A DNA stretch of 64,000 nucleotides from Candidatus Celerinatantimonas neptuna (lineage in GTDB: Bacteria > Pseudomonadota > Gammaproteobacteria > Enterobacterales > Celerinatantimonadaceae): contig OU461276.1 in the NCBI GenBank assembly GCA_911810475.1, positions 1,662,001 through 1,726,000 on the forward strand, read 5' to 3'. The notes below the pieces were generated by a model. That model searched no databases. It saw only the letters and a program-made list of their open reading frames with translations, and was not told the DNA's origin. Position 1 is the first letter of the stretch, and every line of letters starts with the position of its first letter. Positions 9,585 to 18,085 of the stretch are shown piece by piece. Position numbers and translations under genes: made by a program.

Positions 9585-10601
9585 TTATCTCAGCAAATGA
9601 AGTAATTTTGTAGCGATGCGTATTGCACCTAAGCCATCAATCATGGTTTGTGCATGTTTCCGGAAAAGATTACGATGGCTTTCTAAAGATTTCAATGCGC
9701 TGTCTAATTGCTCCGGTTGTGATAAATCATCTAAAGAGAGAAGTTCAGCCAGCTGATAGCGACGAATCACTGCTTCATTAAACACCTGATTATCCACAAT
9801 AGGAATGGCAAGTGTCGGAATTCCGATGCAGCATCTTTCCCAGGTCATCCCTCCGGCAGCACCTATCGTAAAGTCACATTGTGCAAGTAATCGGGGCATA
9901 TTGGATTCATGGCGTTTGATGTGAATTGCGAGTGAACTGAATTGGACAAGTTCCAGCAAATCCGGCCAATCAGGATTGGCAGCCCCAGCGATAATGTGCC
10001 ACTGGATGGATTTGGCCCTTTCAAGTTTTAGTAGCGCTTCTAATGTGGTTTTGGTCGCATGGACCGGGTCTGCGCCGCCAAAACAGATGAGCCCCTGACG
10101 AAATGGGCCACAGTTTGATCGCCGGTACGAGTGAAACTCTGGTGCAATCAGTGCGAACCGGCTTCCTAACCAAAACTGACACCCCTGATTAACTGATGTG
10201 TAGTCGGTGCTCTGTCGAAGTGGGCCTTGATCCAATAACCAGTTACACTGATGGGAGCGGTTGGCCAAATCATCGATCACTAATAATGGTATTTTCCCAT
10301 AGAGTTGGTTTTCCCAGTTGGCATCTAAACCGTAATGATCGACAATCACGACGTCAGATTGCCAGTCCAAAATGGGATCAATTTTGCTTTGAAGCTGGGC
10401 AGCTTCAAGATATATGTGACCTCGTTTGACGACCCATTCTGCTAACGCGGGGGGTAACTGGTGGCAGTAAAAACAACACGTTAAGGTTTGATTATTGTCC
10501 TTCGCATGTTGGGATAAAGCATCGGCCAAAGTCAGACAACGCATGAGATGGCCTGTGCCAATCTGGCTATTGGCATCTAATCGAAACAGAATCTTAATCA
10601 T
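9585..10601 (-). CDS. pseG: PseG-like UDP-sugar hydrolase of pseudaminic acid synthesis
   Basis: 338-aa GT-B-fold hydrolase that removes UDP from the 2,4-diacetamido-trideoxy-altrose intermediate before condensation to pseudaminic acid. The N-terminal FRLDANSQIGTGHLMRCL and VIVDHYGLDANWE motifs are characteristic of PseG, and CFGGADP plus AAGGMTWERCCIGIPT form the C-terminal nucleotide-binding part. It overlaps the end of pseF by 4 bp, indicating translational coupling. The other pathway enzymes (PseB, PseC, PseI) are not in this window. A legionaminic-type variant cannot be excluded. Confidence 0.85.
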   Translation of the reverse strand: MIKILFRLDANSQIGTGHLMRCLTLADALSQHAKDNNQTLTCCFYCHQLPPALAEWVVKRGHIYLEAAQLQSKIDPILDWQSDVVIVDHYGLDANWENQLYGKIPLLVIDDLANRSHQCNWLLDQGPLRQSTDYTSVNQGCQFWLGSRFALIAPEFHSYRRSNCGPFRQGLICFGGADPVHATKTTLEALLKLERAKSIQWHIIAGAANPDWPDLLELVQFSSLAIHIKRHESNMPRLLAQCDFTIGAAGGMTWERCCIGIPTLAIPIVDNQVFNEAVIRRYQLAELLSLDDLSQPEQLDSALKSLESHRNLFRKHAQTMIDGLGAIRIATKLLHLLR

Positions 10602-11290
10602 TGGGCATGGAGCGCCTGATAAAGGAGTTCGGCAAGCTGCCAGTCTTCGGGTGTATCAATATCAACGACTCGATAACGCGGTAAAATTAATGCTTGGCCG
10701 CTACCGCTAAAGGTGCCAACGCCGGATAACCAAGCTTCACGGGTTCCCCAATAAAATTGTCCTGCATCTTGAAATGCCGGCTCAAGATCCTGGCTTCTCT
10801 GGCCGATATATTCAGGATAGAAAGGCCGCATAAAGCCTTGTTGGTCTCGTTTTAATGCGCGTTGAATCGGAAATGGAAACTCAGCGGCAGAGAAGACATA
10901 ATCAGCACCGCTTTGGGTTAGTAGCGAAAGTCCCTTGGCCAGTGTTTTTGCATCTAATAAAGGGGTGGTTGCATAGATACAGCAATAGATTTTATCGCGA
11001 AGCTGACATTCGCGATCTAAACGCTGAATCGTGTCAATGACAACTGGGGTTGTGCCGACAAAATCATCGGCAAGTGTCGGGTCCCGTAAAAAAGGAACAT
11101 CAGCTCCCAGACTTTGAGCAACTTCGGCGATTTGTGGGTCGTCGGTGGAGACAACGACAGAAGAAAAGCAACCACTCTCAAGAGCTGAATTAACGGCATA
11201 ACTGATCATTGGCTGGCCGCAAAAGGATTTTAAGTTTTTATGTGGGATCCGTTTACTGCCGCCCCGTGCCGGTATAATGGCGATGGCCAT
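10598..11290 (-). CDS. pseF: Pseudaminic acid (nonulosonate) cytidylyltransferase
   Basis: 230-aa CMP-sugar synthetase that activates a nonulosonic acid as CMP-Pse. The N-terminal IIPARGGSKRIPHKNLKSF is the CTP-binding signature, and VVVSTDDPQIAEVAQSLGAD is also typical of the CMP-NeuA/PseF family. I chose the ATG at 11290 (MAIAIIPARGG) because AAAGGGA precedes it at good spacing; an upstream ATG at 11311 lacks support. It is the first gene of the leftward pseF-pseG-nitrilase set and diverges from the GNAT gene at 11402. Confidence 0.87.
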   Translation of the reverse strand: MAIAIIPARGGSKRIPHKNLKSFCGQPMISYAVNSALESGCFSSVVVSTDDPQIAEVAQSLGADVPFLRDPTLADDFVGTTPVVIDTIQRLDRECQLRDKIYCCIYATTPLLDAKTLAKGLSLLTQSGADYVFSAAEFPFPIQRALKRDQQGFMRPFYPEYIGQRSQDLEPAFQDAGQFYWGTREAWLSGVGTFSGSGQALILPRYRVVDIDTPEDWQLAELLYQALHAQ

Positions 11291-11401
11291 AGCTGTCCCT
11301 TTGTTGATCAAAGATGATAGTCAAGAGTAAGGTATTATGGAAAAGATCACCAATAAAGTAACTCGTTATTGTGTAAAGATGAGTCGATATAAGGAGTTTT
11401 T

Positions 11402-11959
11402 TTGAATCAGGAACCCGCTGCCCGAATAAGTGCCTATGGCGTCATGTTAAGGCCAGTATGCCCTGCGGATCTTCCATCGTTACGACGTTGGCGAAATAGT
11501 GAACCGGTTCGTTGTCAGATGCTCAGTCAGCAGATCATTTCCGCTCGTCAGCAGCGATGCTGGTTTGAGAGAATGTATGATGAACCCTCGCGGCGGCATT
11601 GGTGTGTAGAGGTAAATGGTTTGCGGACCGGTTATGCAAATCTGAAAGGATCTGCTTCAGGTAATTTGGCGCACCAGGCCTGTGCTGATAGCGGATTATA
11701 CCTCGGTGATACGCCGGTTCGTCATGGGTTGCTGGCAACAGCGGTTGCATTGTGTCAACTAGATGCTGCATTTGAATTATTACATATTAAAATGATTAAG
11801 ACGCAGGTGAAATGTGATAATTCGGCGGCTTTAAGGCTCAATAGCATGTTGGGATATCAACGTGGTATGCAAGAGCATGAATTTATAACTTTGACGTTGG
11901 TTGCCAAAGATTACTTCGCAGCCCGTCAGTCATTAATGAGATTTTTCCGCCATGTCTGA
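11402..11959 (+). CDS. GNAT N-acetyltransferase, PseH-like
   Basis: 185-aa GNAT-fold acyltransferase. The start region VMLRPVCPADLPSLRRWRNSEPVR matches sugar-amine acetyltransferases such as PseH, which acetylates the 4-amino group of the UDP-altrosamine intermediate. NSAALRLNSMLGYQ near the C-terminus is the usual acetyl-CoA-site helix. Translation starts at TTG behind a strong AAGGAG. It is the first gene of the rightward operon, divergent from pseF, and overlaps the ACP start by 8 bp. The adjacent acyl carrier protein raises the possibility that the donor is acyl-ACP rather than acetyl-CoA (inference). Confidence 0.72.
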   Translation: MNQEPAARISAYGVMLRPVCPADLPSLRRWRNSEPVRCQMLSQQIISARQQRCWFERMYDEPSRRHWCVEVNGLRTGYANLKGSASGNLAHQACADSGLYLGDTPVRHGLLATAVALCQLDAAFELLHIKMIKTQVKCDNSAALRLNSMLGYQRGMQEHEFITLTLVAKDYFAARQSLMRFFRHV

Positions 11960-12194
11960 ATTGAAACCTTTAGCTGATGTTTTTGCCGAGGCGCTTGCTG
12001 TTGATGTTGCCCTGATCCAGGGCGATTTGCAATATCAGGGGATCCCACAATGGGATTCGGTCGCACATATGCAGCTGATTGCTGCAATTGAAGATAGTTA
12101 CGATGTCATGCTCGATACTGATGACATTATTGATATGAGTTCATTCTCCAAGGCCCGAGACATATTGGCTAAATATGGCGTTAGTGTGTCATGA
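11952..12194 (+). CDS. Acyl carrier protein
   Basis: 80-aa acidic protein with the phosphopantetheine attachment serine in PQWDSVAHMQL (about residue 36), followed by a typical ACP helix II and III. It is a dedicated carrier, not the house-keeping AcpP, since it lies inside an overlapping operon with a reductase, an AMP ligase and LuxE/LuxC-like genes. It presumably holds the acyl chain handled by those enzymes. Its end overlaps the next start by 4 bp. Confidence 0.85.
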   Translation: MSELKPLADVFAEALAVDVALIQGDLQYQGIPQWDSVAHMQLIAAIEDSYDVMLDTDDIIDMSSFSKARDILAKYGVSVS

Positions 12195-12940
12195 CCGGTA
12201 TGCTGGATGGTCGACATGTTTTGATTACTGGGGCTTCCCGGGGGATCGGTCGGGCGATTGCTCAGGTTTTTGCCCGTGAACAGGCGACTTTGTATCTCAA
12301 CGGCCGGGATAAAGACAGCTTAGTTGCTCTTGCGGATGAATTGTCTGCACATTATGAGGTGGATTGCTCGGTATTAGCATTTGATGTGGCTGATAGTGAT
12401 GCGGTTAAAGCGGGTTTTCGAGAATTATTTACACAAACGAAAACGCTGGATGTGCTCATCAACAATGCGGGTCTGCGCGATGAAGCACTGCTTGCTATGG
12501 TGACTCCCGAGAGCCTTGAACAGACCTTTGCCGTCAATAGTTTCGGCGCGTTTTACTGTGCCCAGTATGCGGCCCGAATGATGCGTCGCAATGGTGGTGG
12601 CAGTATCGTGAATATGGCATCGGCGATGGCATTGGGTGGTTGTCCGGGGCAAAGTGTATATGCGGCCAGTAAGGCGGCTCTGGTGGGAATGACCCGCTCG
12701 CTGGCGAAAGAGTTGGCTGGCGATAAGATTCGGGTGAATGCCATTGCACCGGGCTTAATTGAAACGGATTTGGTGGCTGATTTAACCCCGGCTCAGCGTG
12801 ATGTGCATATCAGGCAGATTACCTTGGGGCGAATTGGTCAAGCAGAAGAAGTGGCTCGCTGCGCACTGTTTTTAAGTTGTGACTGGTCAGGCTATATGAC
12901 CGGCGAGCTGTTACATGTAGATGGAGGGATGGCGCTTTGA
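12191..12940 (+). CDS. SDR-family 3-oxoacyl-ACP reductase-like protein
   Basis: 249-aa Rossmann-fold short-chain dehydrogenase similar to FabG. Cofactor motif GASRGIGRA is at about residues 14-22, NNAG near residue 90, and the catalytic Ser/Tyr/Lys set lies in NMASAMALGG and YAASKAALVGM; NAIAPGLIETDL is the usual post-catalytic motif. With the ACP immediately upstream it probably reduces a beta-keto acyl-ACP to the 3-hydroxy form. A role on a sugar substrate is possible but less likely. The stop codon overlaps the TTG start of the ligase gene. Confidence 0.85.
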   Translation: MTGMLDGRHVLITGASRGIGRAIAQVFAREQATLYLNGRDKDSLVALADELSAHYEVDCSVLAFDVADSDAVKAGFRELFTQTKTLDVLINNAGLRDEALLAMVTPESLEQTFAVNSFGAFYCAQYAARMMRRNGGGSIVNMASAMALGGCPGQSVYAASKAALVGMTRSLAKELAGDKIRVNAIAPGLIETDLVADLTPAQRDVHIRQITLGRIGQAEEVARCALFLSCDWSGYMTGELLHVDGGMAL

Positions 12941-14304
12941 ATTTACTCAGGCAGATGGAACAGTATCAGGGCGAAGCGATTTGGTATCAGGGCGCTTCAA
13001 TCACCTATCCACAGCTTCTTGAACAAGCTGAGATGATGGTAAAGATGTGGGGGGGAGAGCGACAGCTAATTGCATTAAAGGCTCACCATCACCCGGATAC
13101 CATTGTGATCTATCTGGCTGCTTTACTGGGGCGACATCCTCTGATTCTGATTAACCCGAAATTAGATGAACAGAGTCAGCAGGCGATTATTGAATCGTAT
13201 CAGCCAAACTGGGGGTATTTTGAACGTGGCCAGAGCGGGGTTTCGCTTCACACTAAGCCTCATAATCTGGATCCTGAACTGGCATTATTACTGACGACAT
13301 CCGGCTCCACTGGGGGCGTGAAACTGGTGCAGCTCAGCCTCGCTAACCTTTCGGCGAATGCAGCTTCAATTGCGGACTATTTGCAGATGGATTGCCACTC
13401 CCGGGTCATCAGTGCATTACCGCTTGCCTATTCATATGGATTATCGTTACTTAATAGTCATCTTTGGTGCGGTGGTTCGATGGTTCTGACCGAACCCGAC
13501 CCTATGCGCCGGGACTTCTGGCAATTGCTCAAAGAACAAGGTGTCACACAGCTTGCCGGTGTCCCTTATAGTTATCAAATGTATGAACAGTTGCGAATTC
13601 GCCGCAATGACTGGCCTGACCTGCAAGTTCTGACACAAGCCGGAGGACATCTTGATCGAAAACTGGCCCAGACGTTTGCGCAATGGGCATCCGCGCAGGG
13701 GAAAGATTTTTGCGTGATGTACGGGCAGACTGAAGCCACCGCCCGAATCGCCTATGTGCCGGCAGGTGAAGTGCTTTCCCGCCCCGATAGTATTGGGGTT
13801 GCAATTCCCGGCGGTGAATTAATGATTGTTGATGAACAGGGCCAACCATTACTGGATGACAATCAGGAAGGGGAGCTGGTTTATCGGGGAGCAAATGTCA
13901 TGTTAGGCTATGCCCAGACGCTCTCTGATCTGGCAAAACCGTCACGACCGGGCGTACTCAAAACAGGTGATTTAGGTTACCGGGATGCCGATGGCTTTTT
14001 CTATGTTACCGGGCGCTTAAAACGCATGATTAAACTGGCTGGGACCAGAACTGCGTTAGATGCGCTGGAGCGGACGTTATCAACACCCGAATTACCGGTG
14101 GTTTGTTGTGGCCATGATGATGCTCTGCGCATCGCGGTGACTTCAACAGAACACGTTCTCGACGTGGAAAAGCATCTGCGGGAGCAGTTGGGGCTGCATC
14201 CTCGTTTATTTGCTGTAGCCTGTATTGAGTCACTGCCTCATACCGCCAATGGCAAGTTGGATTATCCCCGTTTAGCGCAGTGGATTGAACATGATGGCTC
14301 TTGA
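12937..14304 (+). CDS. AMP-forming acyl ligase (ANL superfamily)
   Basis: 455-aa adenylating enzyme. It contains the P-loop-like TTSGSTGGVKLVQLS (about residue 120), MYGQTEATARIAYV, KTGDLGYRDADGFFYVTGRLKR and the C-terminal catalytic lysine in HTANGKLDYPR. It is shorter than acyl-CoA synthetases (500-560 aa) and resembles the stand-alone adenylation proteins that load an acid onto an ACP. The start is TTG at 12937 within the SDR stop region, with GGAGGG upstream at good spacing. The acid activated is unknown; the neighbouring ACP is the likely acceptor. Confidence 0.8.
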   Translation: MNLLRQMEQYQGEAIWYQGASITYPQLLEQAEMMVKMWGGERQLIALKAHHHPDTIVIYLAALLGRHPLILINPKLDEQSQQAIIESYQPNWGYFERGQSGVSLHTKPHNLDPELALLLTTSGSTGGVKLVQLSLANLSANAASIADYLQMDCHSRVISALPLAYSYGLSLLNSHLWCGGSMVLTEPDPMRRDFWQLLKEQGVTQLAGVPYSYQMYEQLRIRRNDWPDLQVLTQAGGHLDRKLAQTFAQWASAQGKDFCVMYGQTEATARIAYVPAGEVLSRPDSIGVAIPGGELMIVDEQGQPLLDDNQEGELVYRGANVMLGYAQTLSDLAKPSRPGVLKTGDLGYRDADGFFYVTGRLKRMIKLAGTRTALDALERTLSTPELPVVCCGHDDALRIAVTSTEHVLDVEKHLREQLGLHPRLFAVACIESLPHTANGKLDYPRLAQWIEHDGS

Positions 14305-15358
14305 TGCGCTGTTAAATGCGCCGGTTTATGGTTTGCCTCAGGTGGAAAAACAAGCCTTGTTGCTGGCCCGGCTAAATGAGCTGACGGATCATCATGCACG
14401 TTGCTGTCAACCGTATGACCGGTTATTACAAGCGGGGAATTTTCCCCGGTTTGCGACGCGTGAAGATGAATTGATGCCGTTGGCTATTCGTCTGTTTAAA
14501 CATTTGAAATTAAAAAGTATCGATGATGCCGATGTCTTCAAAACACTGACATCCTCAGGCACAAGTGGTGCAAAATCGCAAATTTTTTTGGATCGGAATG
14601 CTTCAGCACTGCAAAGTAAGGTTTTGGTCAAAATCTTGCAAAATTGGGTCGGTCGACAACGGTTGCCCATGCTGCTGGTTGAGCAGCCGGCACTGCTTTC
14701 CAGCCGACAAGGGTTTTCTGCACGGGGTGCCGGGGCGCTTGGCCTTTCTTTTTTAGGGCGTGATCACAGCTATGCTCTGGATGAACAGATGCAACCCGAC
14801 TGGGCTTTAATTGAACGCTTTTGTGAGCGTTACCATAATCAACCCGTGATCATCTTCGGCTTTACGTTCATGCTCTGGCAGTGTCTGTTAGAGCCGCTGG
14901 CGAAAAGAGGGCTCAAATTACCACTTAATCAAGCCATTATATTCCACAGTGGCGGCTGGAAAAAATTAGAGCATCTGGCAGTTAGTCATCAGGCTTTCAA
15001 TGATCGCTGCCATGATTGGATAGGGAGCGAAACAGTCCATAATTTTTATGGGATGGCCGAGCAGACAGGGAGTATTTTTGTCAGTTGTGAACAAGGGCAT
15101 CTACACACCCCGGTTTTTTCAGACATTTTAATTCGCCATCCAAAGAGCATGGCGGTGCAACCCCGGGGTGAGGCTGGTCTCATTCAGGTTGTCTCCGGGC
15201 TGCCTGAAAGTTACCCGGGCCATAGCTTACTGACGGAAGATTTAGGGATCTGGCTGGGGGATGATGATTGTCCTTGTGGACGCAAAGGTCGCTATTTCAA
15301 AGTGCTCGGACGAGAGCAAACAGCAGAGGTGCGTGGATGCAGCGATACATTCAGTTAA
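14291..15358 (+). CDS. LuxE-like acyl-protein synthetase
   Basis: About 356 aa, of the LuxE acyl-protein synthetase/acyl-CoA reductase-partner family, which adenylates a fatty acid and passes the acyl group to a cysteine and then to LuxC. It shows the ANL-type SSGTSGAKS motif (about residue 92), FYGMAEQTG, and the C-terminal DCPCGRKGR plus RGCSD with the conserved Cys. The ATG at 14291 (or 14294) overlaps the upstream ligase gene; a TTG at 14285 is also in frame. No luciferase genes are nearby, so a bioluminescence role is excluded within this window. It likely supplies the LuxC-like protein encoded next. Confidence 0.78.
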   Translation: MMALDALLNAPVYGLPQVEKQALLLARLNELTDHHARCCQPYDRLLQAGNFPRFATREDELMPLAIRLFKHLKLKSIDDADVFKTLTSSGTSGAKSQIFLDRNASALQSKVLVKILQNWVGRQRLPMLLVEQPALLSSRQGFSARGAGALGLSFLGRDHSYALDEQMQPDWALIERFCERYHNQPVIIFGFTFMLWQCLLEPLAKRGLKLPLNQAIIFHSGGWKKLEHLAVSHQAFNDRCHDWIGSETVHNFYGMAEQTGSIFVSCEQGHLHTPVFSDILIRHPKSMAVQPRGEAGLIQVVSGLPESYPGHSLLTEDLGIWLGDDDCPCGRKGRYFKVLGREQTAEVRGCSDTFS

Positions 15359-16515
15359 CGACCGAACAGTACCAGCAGATTGATGTGTTATGCCCGGCAG
15401 ATGAGGGGCTTCTTTCGTTTAACCGGATGCCACTCCCATGTTATGCGCCGCTTCTTCTTGAGTTTATTCGCGTTTTTAGCCATGAACTGTCTTTACTTGA
15501 GACCGTCCCCAGTGCCAGAGCTCTGGGGTTTTTCTTAAGGGAGCGTGTGTTGCACCATCAAATTGAACAACGCCTGGCTCAGGGAAAACGAGCCCCGCTG
15601 GGTGTTAGTTTTCATTTAGTGCCAGCTAATGTTCCAATGGTTGCGTTTCATTCGGCGATTGCTTCTTTATTGCAGGGAAATCCAACACTCGTGCGTTTAT
15701 CGAGCCGGGAACTGCCTGATCAACAGGCGGTGATCAAGGTTTTAAACCGTTTACTGGCTCAGCCACGCTGGCAGATGGTTGCTGAGCGGCTTCGGATCAT
15801 TCGCTATCCTCATGATGAGGGCCTGACACAATCTCTGAGTGATTATTGTGCCAGCCGGGTGATTTGGGGCGGGGATCAAAGCATTGCCGCCATTCGTCGT
15901 TTACCTTTGCCCGCCGGGGCGAAAGAGCTGACATTTGCCGATCGCCAGTCACTGGCTTTATTTGACGAAGTGGCATTACGCGAACTGCCTGCACGGGCAA
16001 TTCAGTTGCAACTACAGCAACTGGCTGTCGATATTGGTCAGTTTGATCAGCAGTCCTGTTCATCTCCGGGACTTTTGTTGTGGATTGGCCGTGATACAAC
16101 GATGCGCCAGCGGGTTTTTCGTCAGTTGGCCCGTTTTATACCCGATGAACTCAAACGGGCCAGCGAGCAATTGTTGCAACTCCAACAGGCGGCGATTGAT
16201 GGGGACATCAGCCATTATCAACAAGCAGATAGGATTGGTTGGGGCGAATTATCATGGGGAGAGTCATTGCCGATACGCCGTGGCGGCACACTTTATTGGC
16301 AGCAGGTGGAACAGCTTGAAACCTGGCTTGAGACGATGGCAAATTATCAGACCTGTGTCATGGTCGGTGGCTCCCGCCAGAGCCTGCGCGATCAGCTGCT
16401 GGAATACCCCTCTCTTCGGGTGGATCGGGTCGTGGCACCGGGGCAGGCTTTAGCCTTCGACTGGTACTGGGATGGCGTCGATCTACTCAGTGAACTGTCC
16501 CGGGCACAGCGGTAA
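15337..16515 (+). CDS. LuxC-like acyl reductase
   Basis: 392-aa aldehyde-dehydrogenase-fold protein of the LuxC acyl-CoA reductase family, which reduces a protein- or CoA-bound acyl group to the aldehyde with NADPH. The putative catalytic Cys is in QQSCSSPGLLLWIG (about residue 241). I chose the ATG at 15337, preceded by AGAGGT, inside the end of the LuxE-like gene; the longer ORF from 15268 begins without support. It is the last gene of the operon. Together with the ligase, ACP and LuxE-like protein it suggests that a fatty or hydroxy-acyl group is reduced to an aldehyde, probably for decoration of a glycan. Confidence 0.78.
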   Translation: MQRYIQLTTEQYQQIDVLCPADEGLLSFNRMPLPCYAPLLLEFIRVFSHELSLLETVPSARALGFFLRERVLHHQIEQRLAQGKRAPLGVSFHLVPANVPMVAFHSAIASLLQGNPTLVRLSSRELPDQQAVIKVLNRLLAQPRWQMVAERLRIIRYPHDEGLTQSLSDYCASRVIWGGDQSIAAIRRLPLPAGAKELTFADRQSLALFDEVALRELPARAIQLQLQQLAVDIGQFDQQSCSSPGLLLWIGRDTTMRQRVFRQLARFIPDELKRASEQLLQLQQAAIDGDISHYQQADRIGWGELSWGESLPIRRGGTLYWQQVEQLETWLETMANYQTCVMVGGSRQSLRDQLLEYPSLRVDRVVAPGQALAFDWYWDGVDLLSELSRAQR

Positions 16516-16523
16516 ATCCGTGC

Positions 16524-16540
16524 TTGCCATAGAATGGCAA
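16524..16540. terminator. Short hairpin after the LuxC-like gene
   Basis: TTGCCAT and ATGGCAA form a 7-bp stem with a 3-base loop, 8 bp beyond the stop codon. No T run follows, so this is only a weak terminator candidate. The rest of the 16516-16738 gap between convergent genes holds nothing I recognise. Confidence 0.35.
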
Positions 16541-16738
16541 TGGCGGCCCAGATTTACCTTGGATTTGACCTGAGTCCCATATCAGAAAACAAGCCTGACA
16601 CATCACGGAACTAATCGCGATGCATTGTGACTTCTTATCCCAAGTTGGGGTGATTAAACTCAGTCATCAAAACTGCTCTGTGTGATGTGCTCACGTAAAG
16701 GTTATTTGGTTCATCATAAAATTGAGCCGATACTCTGA

Positions 16739-17524
16739 TTACCAATAATTGAAATAGATGTATTTGGATATTTCGGTTCTTTTGTGAAGCTCTTTAACCG
16801 TTAGCTCAGTTTTTATGGGAAGGTGCCCTGCCTGAATCTGTTTCCATATCGCTTGCTTATTTGGGATGGTCAGTTTACAACTAGAAATGCCGATAAAAAT
16901 CAGGGGATGCCATTGTCCATCAGTTAATATGATATGATGAATTCCCAGCCGATTGAGATCGTTAATTGAATAGTACCAGCCCTGATCGCCGCCTCTCTGA
17001 CAGGAAAATTGTCGTTGTTGACCCAGTGTTGGCAGATTTGGGTTGACTCCGATTTCATGATAGAAAGCCGTTTCTGCTTTTCGCCACTTGTTAATGAATT
17101 TTGGTAAATGCTGATGAGGATTATCGTCAGCATTGGTTCGCTGATAAGCACCGCCATGCCATCCTAAAATATCATTTTTAGCTAGATATTTATGGTTTCC
17201 GGCTGGGAAAATGTAATTAGCGCATGAAGATGTACAATAGTTAACAACTTTCACATTCAGATGATGTTGAAAGATCCAGCGACCAAATTTGATCGAAGAC
17301 ATGACTTCCCCACCAAGACTTTCAATCATAACTTCATGAATGGTGTGGCCTTTAGCTAAGGCAATGGCACGATTGACTCGTTTGGGCGTTAAGTCTCCCT
17401 GATAAATAAGTTGATGCTGCTTAATATAGATAGCTTGAGGTAGAAATGTATCTTGCTTTAATGCTGAACAGCCTGTTAAACAGGTGAAAAAAGTAAGCAT
17501 GAATAATATATATGAAGTTTTCAT
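16739..17524 (-). CDS. ClpP/crotonase-fold lipoprotein of unknown role
   Basis: 261 aa with a lipoprotein signal (about residues 1-19, lipobox LTGC). The mature part resembles the periplasmic ClpP-like proteins of the COG3904 type. It has an oxyanion-like IESLGGEVMSS, then CTSSCANYIFPAG, where the second Ser-containing turn is in the position of the catalytic Ser, and ILGWHGGAY with a candidate catalytic His. It would be an envelope hydrolase or a ClpP-fold binding protein; protease activity is not proven. It is transcribed against the surrounding glycan genes and is AT-richer than them, suggesting separate acquisition. Confidence 0.65.
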   Translation of the reverse strand: MKTSYILFMLTFFTCLTGCSALKQDTFLPQAIYIKQHQLIYQGDLTPKRVNRAIALAKGHTIHEVMIESLGGEVMSSIKFGRWIFQHHLNVKVVNYCTSSCANYIFPAGNHKYLAKNDILGWHGGAYQRTNADDNPHQHLPKFINKWRKAETAFYHEIGVNPNLPTLGQQRQFSCQRGGDQGWYYSINDLNRLGIHHIILTDGQWHPLIFIGISSCKLTIPNKQAIWKQIQAGHLPIKTELTVKELHKRTEISKYIYFNYW

Positions 17525-18085
17525 TAATAAGCCTGAAGGATTTTAAATCTGCGAAGTTAATTAAAAGTGAATTCGTTGTTTGTATATTAGGGTTAAATTG
17601 GTTTTCTTGTTATTCCTGTTTTTATTTTATTTTTTATAAATTGTCTGTGGAATATTGAATAAATAGAATTGTGTATATTAATTGAGACATATATTGAGGG
17701 TTTTCCTTTATATAATTTAGGTAATTATACGTTATATAAATGAATTAAAATAAACTAAAAATATAATGTGATTAGTTATCTGAGATGAAGGGATGTCTTT
17801 TTAAAATTATGAGTGTTTGATGAAAGACGTTTAATATTAATTTTCCCATAAATCATGTTAACTATCTAACTGAAGATAGTATCATCCTTTTAAATTGACA
17901 ACAGTTAATAAACCAAATGATCTATTCACTTAATTAATTGTATACTATCCTTATGTGTTTTTTTGTCAATTAGATTATTTACAATATTAACATAGTCTTT
18001 AATTTTTTATTAAAAACTGGCCTGATTTTTGAATATGATTACGAATCATGTAACAATTTTGACGTTTCCTCATCGGGAAGAGATT
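17525..18085. other. AT-rich intergenic gap inside the glycan region
   Basis: About 560 bp of very AT-rich sequence between the divergent ClpP-like lipoprotein and GT2 genes, with no credible ORF. A TTGACA at 17895-17900 and an extended -10-like TTGTATACT around 17938-17946 are possible plus-strand promoter parts, but their spacing does not form one standard promoter. CTATCT/AGATAG near 17863-17880 could form a small hairpin. Such composition often marks nucleoid-protein-silenced, transferred DNA (inference). Confidence 0.45.

Noticed and set aside
12352-12749. Antisense frames within the SDR gene
   Set aside because: They lie opposite a well-supported coding region, lack start signals and show no family motif.
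14285-16515. Bioluminescence (lux) operon
   Set aside because: LuxC- and LuxE-like genes are present but luxA/luxB are not, and the ACP/SDR/ligase and pse context points to glycan modification.
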